64,000 nucleotides of DNA from Neoakkermansia glycaniphila. GTDB lineage: Bacteria; Verrucomicrobiota; Verrucomicrobiia; Verrucomicrobiales; Akkermansiaceae. The notes under the pieces are model-generated. The model ran no database searches. It was not told the origin of the DNA and saw only the letters and a list, made by a program, of their open reading frames with translations. The stretch lies in assembly GCF_001683795.1 (NCBI RefSeq), contig NZ_LIGX01000023.1, positions 19,161-83,160 on the forward strand, written 5' to 3'. This document shows, piece by piece, positions 50,404 to 58,182 of this stretch. Position numbers and translations under genes: made by a program. Every line of letters begins with the position of its first letter. Within the stretch, counting starts at the first letter, position 1.

Positions 50404-52665
50404 ATGCAAACACCGCAGCAACAGAACCTCTTTGACGAACCTGCCGTGCGGGCGGCCCGCATCCTCATCGACGGCGCGTCCGACCTCGTCTTCGACTACG
50501 CCATCCCCCCCGGCATCGAAGGCATCCTCCCCGGCTGCCGCGTCGAAATCCCCCTCCGCCACCACACCGCCACGGGAACCGTCCTCGAAATCACCGAGCC
50601 GCAGGACACATGGGCGGGCAGCCTCAAACTCATCCGACGCCTCATCGCTCCCGAGCCGCTCATCTCCGCCCCCCTCATGGAAATGGCCCGGTGGGCCTCG
50701 CAATACTACGCCGCCCCCATCGAACAATTCATCCGCTGCATCGTCCCCGAACCCGTCCGGCAGGAAAAACACAGCGAAAAAACCCATAAAGTCGTCCGGC
50801 TCCTCGCCAAACCCTCGCAGGAAGACGAAACCCGGCTCAACAAACGCGCCCCCCGGCAGGCCTCCATCCTCCACCTCCTTGCCGAAAGCCCGGACCGCAC
50901 ACTCACCCTCAAGGAACTCGGCGGCACCGCAGCCCTCACCCCCTGCCGTGCACTCGAAAAACAGGGCTACCTCACCATCACCGAAGAAGAACAACACCGC
51001 GACCCCTCCGCCGGAGAAGACTACCTGCCCACCTCGGCACTCAAACTCAACGAAGAACAGGAACAGGCCCTCAAAGCCGTCGTGGCCGACATCGAACACG
51101 CCGACAAAAAACCGATCCTCCTTCAAGGAGTCACCGGATCCGGCAAAACGGAAGTCTACCTCCAGGCCGTCGAACACACCGTCCGGCAGGGAAAATCCGC
51201 CCTCATCCTCGTCCCGGAAATCTCCCTCACCCCCCAAACCCTCCAGCGCTTCAAATCCCGATTCTCCTCCCTGCCCGGCTCCGTCGCCATCCTCCACAGC
51301 TCCCTCTCGGACGGCGAACGCTTCGACGAATGGCACTCCATCCGCGAAGGCACAGCCCGCATCGCCATCGGCCCCCGCTCAGCCGTCTTCGCCCCCCTGC
51401 GCAACCTCGGCCTCATCATCGTCGACGAAGAACACGACGGCTCCTACAAACAGGAAAGCGCCCCCCGCTACCAGGGCCGGGACCTCGCCGTCCTCCGCGC
51501 CAAACTCGAAGGAGCCACCGTCGTCCTCGGCTCCGCCACCCCCTCCCTCGAAACCCTCCACAACGCCCGCACCGGCAAATACGCCACCCTGCGCCTCGAC
51601 CGCCGGGCGGACGGGCAAACCCTGCCCCTCATCCGCATCCTCGACATGCGCACCGAAGCCAAGGACAAAAAATACGCAGGAGTCCTCTCCGAACGCCTCC
51701 GCATGGCCATCGACAAACGCCTCGCCCGGGGAGAACAAACCATCCTCCTCCTCAACCGCCGCGGCTTCGCACGCTCCCTCCAGTGCCCGGACTGCGGCCA
51801 CAACGTCACCTGCGCCCACTGCGCCCTCCCCCTCACCTACCACATCACCGAAGACCGCCTCATCTGCCACCTCTGCGGCTACCGCGCCATCGTCCCCCGC
51901 GAATGCCCCGAATGCCGTTCCTCCAACATCCTCCTGCAAGGCTTCGGCACCCAGAAAGTAGAAGCCATCCTCAACCGAGCCTTCCCTCAGGCACGCCTCC
52001 AACGCATCGACGCCGACATCTCCCGCCGGAAAAACGCCGTCCGCGACATCCTCGGGCAATTCCGCGCCCGCAAACTCGACATCCTCCTCGGCACCCAAAT
52101 GATCGCCAAAGGACTCGACTTCCCCGGAGTCACCCTCGTCGGAGTCCTCAATGCCGACCTCGGCCTCTGCATCCCCGACCTCCGCGCCTCCGAACGCACC
52201 TTCCAGCTCCTCACGCAGGTCGCCGGACGCGCCGGACGCGGCGACCTCGACGGAGAAGTCATCATCCAGACTTTCACCCCGCACGCCGCCGCCATCCAGT
52301 TCGCCCGCCGGCACGACACCGACGGCTTCGCCGATCAGGAACTCGACCTCCGCCGCCAGTTCGAACACCCTCCCTACGTCCACCTCGCCGTCCTCACACT
52401 GCGATCGACCAAGGAAGAACTGGCCGAATACTCCATGCACACCCTCTACCGCAGGCTCGTCAAAAACCTTCCGCCGGACATCCTCGTCAGCGAACCCGCT
52501 CCCGCCCCCATCCCCAAGGCATACGGGCAATACCGCTTCCAAAGCACCATCAAATCACACTCGGCGCGCCGCATCGCCACCTGCGTCTCGCAGGAAATAG
52601 CGGCCATGAACGCGGGAGACGACATCATCATCACCCTAGATATCGACGCCTACTCCTTCATGTAG
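50404..52665 (+). CDS. priA: Primosomal protein N' (replication restart helicase)
   Basis: A 753-residue superfamily 2 helicase that reloads the replisome at stalled forks. Walker A is GVTGSGKTEVYLQ, the DEEH box is VDEEHDGSYKQE, and the zinc-binding Cys cluster follows motif III: CPDCGHNVTC, CAHCALPL, CHLCGYRA and CPECRSSN. The N-terminal DNA-binding domain is in the first 200 residues. The gene is the last of the pfkA-parA-priA set; the minus-strand flo cluster converges from the right. Confidence 0.95.
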   Translation: MQTPQQQNLFDEPAVRAARILIDGASDLVFDYAIPPGIEGILPGCRVEIPLRHHTATGTVLEITEPQDTWAGSLKLIRRLIAPEPLISAPLMEMARWASQYYAAPIEQFIRCIVPEPVRQEKHSEKTHKVVRLLAKPSQEDETRLNKRAPRQASILHLLAESPDRTLTLKELGGTAALTPCRALEKQGYLTITEEEQHRDPSAGEDYLPTSALKLNEEQEQALKAVVADIEHADKKPILLQGVTGSGKTEVYLQAVEHTVRQGKSALILVPEISLTPQTLQRFKSRFSSLPGSVAILHSSLSDGERFDEWHSIREGTARIAIGPRSAVFAPLRNLGLIIVDEEHDGSYKQESAPRYQGRDLAVLRAKLEGATVVLGSATPSLETLHNARTGKYATLRLDRRADGQTLPLIRILDMRTEAKDKKYAGVLSERLRMAIDKRLARGEQTILLLNRRGFARSLQCPDCGHNVTCAHCALPLTYHITEDRLICHLCGYRAIVPRECPECRSSNILLQGFGTQKVEAILNRAFPQARLQRIDADISRRKNAVRDILGQFRARKLDILLGTQMIAKGLDFPGVTLVGVLNADLGLCIPDLRASERTFQLLTQVAGRAGRGDLDGEVIIQTFTPHAAAIQFARRHDTDGFADQELDLRRQFEHPPYVHLAVLTLRSTKEELAEYSMHTLYRRLVKNLPPDILVSEPAPAPIPKAYGQYRFQSTIKSHSARRIATCVSQEIAAMNAGDDIIITLDIDAYSFM

Positions 52666-52695
52666 CCGCCGATTGTTCACTTCCTTCACGCACGC

Positions 52696-52729
52696 AAAAA
52701 ACCGCCTCCCGGCCAAGCGGAAGACGGTT
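52696..52729 (-). terminator. Terminator of the floA transcript
   Basis: On the minus strand a 12-bp stem (AACCGTCTTCCG / CGGGAGGCGGTT with two G-U pairs) has a 6-nt loop and is followed by TTTTGCG. Confidence 0.7.
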
Positions 52730-52758
52730 CTGAAAAACAACAGGCGGACACCCTGCCC

Positions 52759-53379
52759 CTAGCGCAGCGCCACGGGCTTATCCAGAATCTCCTTGTACAG
52801 CACAGCGGCGCGCAGCGCACGCACGCTTGCCAGATTCAAGCCCGGCACTGGTATGCCCGCAGCGCGAGCAGACTTGTGATGAGCCATCGGCGCAGCGGAA
52901 GCCATCTGCTTACCGGCCTGCAACGCCGCGAGCGCAGCACGCTCCGCATCGCTCAAATTCGCCAGAGAAGCGGCAGCGGCCGACTCGGCGGAACCCTTGC
53001 GCGAAAAATCCTCCTGCATCGTCGAAGACACCCGCTCCTCAAGCGTCGCCTGCTGCGGCGCCGGGGCATGCCGCACGGGTGCGGGTGCTGCCTTCCGGCG
53101 GGGAGCCTGCATCGGCCGGGGCGAAGGCGCAGCCTCCTGAGGCCGGGAATCCATATGCGGCAGAGAAACCGGAGGCACGGATGCCACCGACCTCTCGGCA
53201 CGCTCCTCGGCGCGGCGGCGGCGGTGCTCCTCCTGCATGCGCTCGCGGAACTCCGCCTCCTCCTTCGCTTTCTTGAACCTCTCGTACAGCTGATACCCGC
53301 CCGCAACCAGCAGCAGCACGATAAAGCCCCCGATGGAAGCTCCGCCGCCGTCTGCCAGAATGGGAACAAAATCGAACAC
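52759..53379 (-). CDS. Single-pass membrane protein next to FloA
   Basis: A 206-residue protein with an N-terminal membrane helix (GGASIGGFIVLLLVAGGYQLY) followed by a charged coiled-coil-like stretch (KKAKEEAEFRERMQEEHRRRRAEERAERS). A Pro/Arg-rich linker and a short Ala-rich C-terminal part (DAERAALAALQAGK) complete it. I do not recognise a domain. Its position 18 nt after floA is where NfeD-like partners often sit, but it is not an NfeD protein. It may be a membrane-microdomain partner; this is inferred only from position. Confidence 0.65.
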   Translation of the reverse strand: MFDFVPILADGGGASIGGFIVLLLVAGGYQLYERFKKAKEEAEFRERMQEEHRRRRAEERAERSVASVPPVSLPHMDSRPQEAAPSPRPMQAPRRKAAPAPVRHAPAPQQATLEERVSSTMQEDFSRKGSAESAAAASLANLSDAERAALAALQAGKQMASAAPMAHHKSARAAGIPVPGLNLASVRALRAAVLYKEILDKPVALR

Positions 53380-53397
53380 GATCGTCTTCGGAAAAAA

Positions 53398-54426
53398 TTA
53401 AGCCTGCGGAGCCTGGGCGATATTCTCGCGCATCTTCGTATCCGCCACCACATTCTGGTAGCGGGCATAATCGATCACGCCCAGATTGCCGTTGCGGAAC
53501 GCCTCGGCAATCGCCATCGGAATCTCCGACTCGGCTTCCACCACCTTGGCGCGCATCTCCTGCGTACGGGCAGACATTTCCTGCTCCGTCGCCACGGCTG
53601 CGGCGCGGCGCACTTCCGCCTTCGCCTGTGCGATCTGCTTATCGGCTTCAGCCTGCTCGGCCTGCAGGCGAGCGCCCACGTTACCGGCCACATCCACATC
53701 CGCAATATCGATCGAAAGCACCGTAAACGCCGTCGAAGCATCCACCCCCTTCTCCAGCACCTTGTCGGAAATACCTTCGGGGCGTTCCAGCACATCCTTG
53801 TAGGACATCGCGGAACCCACTGCGGACACGATACCTTCACCCACGCGGGCCACGATCGTCTCCTCCGTCGCACCGCCTACGAAACGCTCCAGATTCGTAC
53901 GCACCGTCACGCGGGCGCGCACCGCCACGGCGATACCGTCGCGTGCCACCGCCGTCAGGCGCGTCTGTCCTGCATTCGGATTCGGACAATCGATCACGCG
54001 GGGATTGATGGACGTACGCACGGCTTCAAGCACCGTCTTCGACGTACCCTTCACCGCCAGATCGATGGCGCAGGCGCGGTCGAACGTAAGGGGAATCCCC
54101 GCCTTCTCGGCAGCGATCAATGCCAGCACGCAATCCTCGATATCGCCACCCGCCAGATAATGGGCTTCCAGCTTGTCCGTGGACACCTCGAGCCCGGCCT
54201 TCACTGCCGTAATACGCGTATCCACCACCAGCGAATAAGGCACCTTCCGCAGCCACATACCGAGCATATTGCTCATGGCTACCGGAGCCTTCGCCAGGCG
54301 GGCTCGCAACCACGTCTTGAAAAACTTCGCGATAATGGCGAAAATCACCACCACGACCACAATGGCCACCACGGCGACGATCACACCCAGATTCGATTCT
54401 GCGGGACTAGTAACTTGAGCAATCAT
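53398..54426 (-). CDS. floA: Flotillin-like protein FloA
   Basis: A 342-residue SPFH-type membrane protein (UPF0365/FloA). An N-terminal hydrophobic helix ([21 protein letters not shown]) anchors it. The central SPFH domain shows [25 protein letters not shown] and [17 protein letters not shown]. The C-terminal coiled-coil is [34 protein letters not shown]. FloA organises membrane microdomains. A GGGATGAG site lies just before the ATG. Confidence 0.95.
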   Translation of the reverse strand: MIAQVTSPAESNLGVIVAVVAIVVVVVIFAIIAKFFKTWLRARLAKAPVAMSNMLGMWLRKVPYSLVVDTRITAVKAGLEVSTDKLEAHYLAGGDIEDCVLALIAAEKAGIPLTFDRACAIDLAVKGTSKTVLEAVRTSINPRVIDCPNPNAGQTRLTAVARDGIAVAVRARVTVRTNLERFVGGATEETIVARVGEGIVSAVGSAMSYKDVLERPEGISDKVLEKGVDASTAFTVLSIDIADVDVAGNVGARLQAEQAEADKQIAQAKAEVRRAAAVATEQEMSARTQEMRAKVVEAESEIPMAIAEAFRNGNLGVIDYARYQNVVADTKMRENIAQAPQA

Positions 54427-54547
54427 AACTCATCCCATTTTTCATAAAAAACAAACAGAGTAAAGCAAAAACTGCGCCCGCGCCGCCGCTGCGCCCCGGA
54501 ACCGCCTCACCTGCCACCGCCACCGGGCCCCACGGGGGATTTTAGAC

Positions 54548-54576
54548 TTGCGAAAAACGCCGCCTTGGCGTACTAA
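54548..54576 (+). promoter_or_regulatory. Predicted promoter of queA
   Basis: TTGCGA (54548-54553) and TACTAA (54571-54576) are 17 nt apart. The -10 ends 5 nt before the GTG start at 54582, so transcription probably begins at the start codon itself. Confidence 0.6.
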
Positions 54577-54581
54577 AGGGC

Positions 54582-55559
54582 GTGCGCACCATCGACTTTG
54601 ACTATCACCTTCCCGAAGAACTCATTGCGGACCGCCCCGCCCCCCACCGGGAAGACTCCCGCATGCTCGTCGTCCACCGCAGCACCGGCCTCATCGAACA
54701 CCGGAAATTCACCGACCTCCTCGAATACGTCCGCCCCGGCGACGAATTCGTCATGAACAACACCAAAGTAGTACCCGCACGCTACTTCTCGAACGACGGC
54801 CGCATCGAACTCGTCCGCGCCTCCCTCCATACCGACCTCCTCTGGAAATGCCTCGTCCGCCCCGGCCGCAAAATGAAAATCGGCAAAACCGTCGCCATCG
54901 GCGAAGCCATCGGCACTGTCGAAAGCATCGATGAAGAAGGCTACCGCCTCATCCGCTTCGACCGCCCCGTGGACGAAGAAACCTACGGCCGCCTCGCCCT
55001 CCCGCACTACATGAACCGCGAAAGCGACCCCGACGACAAAGAACGCTACCAGACCGTCTACGCCCGGCACGAAGGAGCCATCGCGGCCCCCACCGCCGGA
55101 CTCCACTTCACCCCCGAAATCCTCGAACAAATCCCGCACAGCTTCGTCACCCTGCATGTCGGCGTCGGCACCTTCCGCCCGGTCAAAGTCGATCGCATCG
55201 AAGAACACCACATGCACACCGAAAGCTTCGTCCTCCCGGAAGAAACGGCCCGGCGCATCGCCGCTGCGCAGCGCGTCGTCGCCGTCGGCACCACCAGCGT
55301 CCGCGTCCTCGAACACCTCGCCGCCCGCAACGGCCTGCCACTCTCACCTGCAGCCGGAGAAACGGACATCTTCATCTACCCGCCCTACGAATACAAAATC
55401 GTCGATGCCCTGCTCACCAACTTCCACCTGCCCCAAAGCACCCTCCTCATGCTCGTCTCCGCCCTCGCAGGCAGAGAACTCATCCTCGAAGCCTACCGGC
55501 AGGCCGTCGAACAACGCTACCGCTTCTTCTCCTACGGAGACTGCATGCTCATCCTCTAA
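54582..55559 (+). CDS. queA: S-adenosylmethionine:tRNA ribosyltransferase-isomerase (queuosine synthesis)
   Basis: A 325-residue enzyme that forms epoxyqueuosine from preQ1 on tRNA wobble position 34. Family motifs are seen: FDYHLPEELIADRPAPHREDSRMLVVH, MNNTKVVPARYF, the central ALPHYMNRESDPDDKERYQTVYA and GAIAAPTAGLHF, and late VGTTSVRVLEHLA. A GTG start is used; there is no ribosome binding site, in line with a leaderless transcript. A small lipoprotein gene follows after 3 nt. Confidence 0.96.
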   Translation: MRTIDFDYHLPEELIADRPAPHREDSRMLVVHRSTGLIEHRKFTDLLEYVRPGDEFVMNNTKVVPARYFSNDGRIELVRASLHTDLLWKCLVRPGRKMKIGKTVAIGEAIGTVESIDEEGYRLIRFDRPVDEETYGRLALPHYMNRESDPDDKERYQTVYARHEGAIAAPTAGLHFTPEILEQIPHSFVTLHVGVGTFRPVKVDRIEEHHMHTESFVLPEETARRIAAAQRVVAVGTTSVRVLEHLAARNGLPLSPAAGETDIFIYPPYEYKIVDALLTNFHLPQSTLLMLVSALAGRELILEAYRQAVEQRYRFFSYGDCMLIL

Positions 55560-55562
55560 GCC

Positions 55563-55994
55563 ATGAACCGCCTGCTCCCCATCGCCGCCCTCCTCGGAGC
55601 CATCCTCCTCCCCGCCTGCTACAACACGCAGACCCGCGACCAATTCACCCGCTCGCTGCAAACCGTCGCTATCCGCGAACCCGGCCACATCGGCTACCGG
55701 GGCAGCGACGAACAATACGACTACTTCGACCTCCGCGACACCGTCCGGCAAATCGAACGCATCCGCGTACCCCAGCCGCACAACGCCATGGAAAACAACG
55801 ACCGCCAGCCCATCGGCACCTACGGCACAGGCTCCCGCACCATGCACCCCACCGTCGCCTGCTCCAACAATCCGGCACTCCGCGCCCACTACCGCATCAC
55901 GGAAGAAACACCCCTCGTCGCTCCCTCCAAAAGCCTTGACGACGTGCAACATCTGACCCCCGGAGAACCCATTCTCCTCCCTCCGCAAAATTAG
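55563..55994 (+). CDS. Small predicted lipoprotein
   Basis: A 143-residue protein with a signal peptide ending in a lipobox ([12 protein letters not shown]), so Cys19 would be lipidated. The remainder is polar ([32 protein letters not shown]) with no motif recognised. It starts 3 nt after queA and is presumably co-transcribed. Its 3' end is next to the tdh promoter. Confidence 0.65.
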   Translation: MNRLLPIAALLGAILLPACYNTQTRDQFTRSLQTVAIREPGHIGYRGSDEQYDYFDLRDTVRQIERIRVPQPHNAMENNDRQPIGTYGTGSRTMHPTVACSNNPALRAHYRITEETPLVAPSKSLDDVQHLTPGEPILLPPQN

Positions 55995-55996
55995 AC

Positions 55997-56025
55997 TTGC
56001 AAAGCCGGAGGGAAAAGAGTAAGTA
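55997..56025 (+). promoter_or_regulatory. Predicted promoter of tdh
   Basis: TTGCAA (55997-56002), 17 nt, TAAGTA (56020-56025); the ATG is 8 nt later. The promoter region shares the 10-mer TTAGACTTGC with that of queA. A GGAGGG element also lies within the spacer, 19 nt before the ATG, too far for a typical ribosome binding site. Confidence 0.5.
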
Positions 56026-56032
56026 CATACCC

Positions 56033-57061
56033 ATGATGCACGCACTCGTCAAGACAAAGGCCGACAAAGGATTGGAACTCATTGATATTCCGATGCCCGA
56101 AGTCGGCCCGAATGACATACTGATCAAAATCCACAAAACAGCCATCTGCGGCACCGACCTCCACATCTGGAACTGGGACTCCTGGGCACAGAAAACCATC
56201 CCCGTCGGCATGCAGGTCGGCCATGAATTCTGCGGCGTCATCGAAGCTGTCGGCTCTGCCGTCACCAGCTACAAACCCGGCGAAATCGTCTCCGGAGAAG
56301 GCCACATCGTCTGCGGCCACTGCCGCAACTGCAAAGCGGGCCGCCGCCACCTCTGCCCGAACACCAAAGGCGTAGGCGTCAACCGCCCCGGCTGCTTCGC
56401 CGAATATCTCTCCATCCCGCAGGAAAACATCTTCCGCATCCATCCGGACATCCCGATGGAAATCGCCTCCATCTTCGACCCGCTCGGCAACGCCGTCCAC
56501 ACCGCCCTCTCCTGGGACCTCGTCGGCGAAGACGTCCTCATCACCGGAGCCGGAGTCATCGGCTGCATGGCCGCAGCCGTCTGCCGCCACGCCGGAGCAA
56601 AAAACATCGTCATCACCGACATCAACGACTACCGCCTCGAACTCGCGCAGAAAATGGGAGCCACCCGCACCGTCAACGTCACCCGCGAAAAACTCGCCGA
56701 CGTCTGGCACACACTCGACATGAACGAAGGATTCGACGTCTGCCTCGAAATGAGCGGCGCCCCCTCCTGCCTCAAAGACATCCTCGACAACACCTGCAAC
56801 GGCGCGAAAGTCTCCCTCCTCGGCATCCAGCCGGGAGACGCCCCCGTCGACTGGGACAAAATCATCTTCAAAGGCCTCATGTTGAAAGGCATCTACGGCC
56901 GCGAAATGTTTGAAACATGGCACAAGATGGACAAAATGGTACGCGGCGGCCTGAACATCGCCCCCATCATCACCCACCGCCTCCCCTACACCGAATTCAA
57001 GGAAGGCTTCGACGCCATGAACACGGGACGCTCCGGCAAAGTCGTCCTCTCCTGGGTCTGA
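56033..57061 (+). CDS. tdh: L-threonine 3-dehydrogenase
   Basis: A 342-residue zinc alcohol-dehydrogenase-family enzyme that oxidises threonine to 2-amino-3-oxobutanoate. The catalytic zinc region is [18 protein letters not shown] and [12 protein letters not shown], and the structural zinc Cys cluster is [19 protein letters not shown]. The NAD Rossmann motif is [14 protein letters not shown]. These features and the length match Tdh rather than generic alcohol dehydrogenases. Confidence 0.95.
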   Translation: MMHALVKTKADKGLELIDIPMPEVGPNDILIKIHKTAICGTDLHIWNWDSWAQKTIPVGMQVGHEFCGVIEAVGSAVTSYKPGEIVSGEGHIVCGHCRNCKAGRRHLCPNTKGVGVNRPGCFAEYLSIPQENIFRIHPDIPMEIASIFDPLGNAVHTALSWDLVGEDVLITGAGVIGCMAAAVCRHAGAKNIVITDINDYRLELAQKMGATRTVNVTREKLADVWHTLDMNEGFDVCLEMSGAPSCLKDILDNTCNGAKVSLLGIQPGDAPVDWDKIIFKGLMLKGIYGREMFETWHKMDKMVRGGLNIAPIITHRLPYTEFKEGFDAMNTGRSGKVVLSWV

Positions 57062-57110
57062 CCTCCTCACGGCAGCCCCGCCATACCTGCCCGGCAACAA
57101 CCGGGAAAAA

Positions 57111-57143
57111 GCCGCTTCCATCACCCGGAAGCGGCAAATTTTC
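57111..57143 (+). terminator. Rho-independent terminator of tdh
   Basis: A 9-bp stem GCCGCTTCC / GGAAGCGGC with a 7-nt loop is followed by AAATTTT; the T-run is short. A preceding A-run allows partial bidirectional use. Confidence 0.7.
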
Positions 57144-57190
57144 ATCCGGAAACCACACCGGACAAAACGCATCCGCACCGCCGTACCCCG

Positions 57191-57775
57191 ATGCAAATCA
57201 CGCCGCACATCCATACCCTGCTGAATGAACCCGTCGGCATCGACACCTTCATCACGGATGGAAACTCCATCTCCTGCGAAAACGGCATCACGCTGGAAGT
57301 GCTGGACACCCCCGGCCACTCCGCAGGCTCCCAGTGCTTCCTCTTCCATGAAGAACGGGCCCTATTCACCGGAGACGCCATCCCTGTCGAAGGCGACATC
57401 CCGATCTACGTCAGCCCGGGCCAATGCGAACGATCATGGAACAAACTCCTCGACCGCCCCGAACCGGAACTCTACCTCTCCGCATGGGACCATGCGAAAA
57501 ACCGGAAAGAAGGCAAACAAGCCGTCCGGAACGCGCTGGCACGCCACATTGCCCTCGACGCAGCCGTCCGCCGGGCGGCACATGCATCCCCCGAAGCCTC
57601 ATTCGATCCCCGCTTTGAACACATCGGCCGGGAAATGGGAATGGAACACTGGGAACACCTCGCACCGTTCCGCCAATCCATCGCCGCCCATCTGGAAGAG
57701 CTGAAAACGGAGACTGCCGAAAAAAAGCACCCTTCGAATAAAATAGGACTGGACAAACACCCGGAAATAGGGTAA
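57191..57775 (+). pseudogene. Metallo-hydrolase (MBL fold) lacking the N-terminal half
   Basis: The frame encodes 194 residues that match only the second half of a metallo-beta-lactamase fold hydrolase: LDTPGHSAGSQCFLFHEERALFTGDAIP (the TPGH motif with a zinc His, and the late GD). No HxHxDH motif exists upstream; the preceding sequence is the tdh terminator. It is therefore either a 5'-truncated remnant or a gene with a shortened domain that could only act with another subunit. The final 30 residues are Lys/Glu rich. Confidence 0.65.
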
Positions 57776-57778
57776 AAG
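57750..57778 (+). promoter_or_regulatory. Candidate promoter of the small basic protein gene
   Basis: TGGACA (57750-57755) and TAAAAG (57773-57778) are 17 nt apart, overlapping the last codons of the upstream truncated gene. A short hairpin GCCGC-TT-GCGGC lies in the leader. Confidence 0.45.
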
Positions 57779-57841
57779 ACCGCCCCGCACACATTGCACC
57801 ATGCCGCTTGCGGCAGGAATCCTTTAGTCACACATACAGAT

Positions 57842-57997
57842 ATGTCCAAACACTCTACACTGAAAGCAACCGGTACCGTCGGCGGCAAGCGTTCCGTCCT
57901 CAAGCGTTTCGAACGCGTCAAGCTCCTTAAGGAACGCGGTCAATGGAAGAAGGGTCAAAGCCCCCTCGGCCTTCCGAAGACCAAGTTCGACAACTAA
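57842..57997 (+). CDS. Small basic protein of the Verrucomicrobia/Chlamydiae type
   Basis: A 51-residue, very basic protein (MSKHSTLKATGTVGGKRSVL, KRFERVKLLKERGQWKKGQS, ending PLGLPKTKFDN). Its length, the KRSVLKRFERVKLL core and the K-G-x-S-P-x-G-L-P-K-T end match the small basic protein shared by Verrucomicrobia and Chlamydiae (TIGR04137), thought to be associated with the ribosome. It has a likely own promoter and a strong terminator. It has no enzymatic role and its function is not settled. Confidence 0.88.
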   Translation: MSKHSTLKATGTVGGKRSVLKRFERVKLLKERGQWKKGQSPLGLPKTKFDN

Positions 57998-58057
57998 GAG
58001 TCCATACGGCTACTCCGGATCTCCGGGAAGCGCGACTCACCTTCGATTTTACTGGAG

Positions 58058-58093
58058 CCTCCCGGTTGCAAACTCTCCGGGAGGTTCTTTTTC
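58058..58093 (+). terminator. Rho-independent terminator of the small basic protein gene
   Basis: An 8-bp stem CCTCCCGG / CCGGGAGG with an 11-nt loop is followed by TTCTTTTT. Confidence 0.8.
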
Positions 58094-58164
58094 CGTTTTA
58101 AGGCGTCGAGAGATGCCTGACCTAGCCCCGTAAGAGGCCACGGCAATCCGAGAGGATTGCTTAC

Positions 58165-58170
58165 TATAAT
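58165..58170 (+). promoter_or_regulatory. -10 box of the pseudouridine synthase gene
   Basis: A perfect TATAAT lies 12 nt before the ATG at 58183. The -35 is weak (GGCAAT at 58142-58147, 17-nt spacer). The leader is at most a few nucleotides. Confidence 0.5.
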
Positions 58171-58182
58171 AAACACATATAT

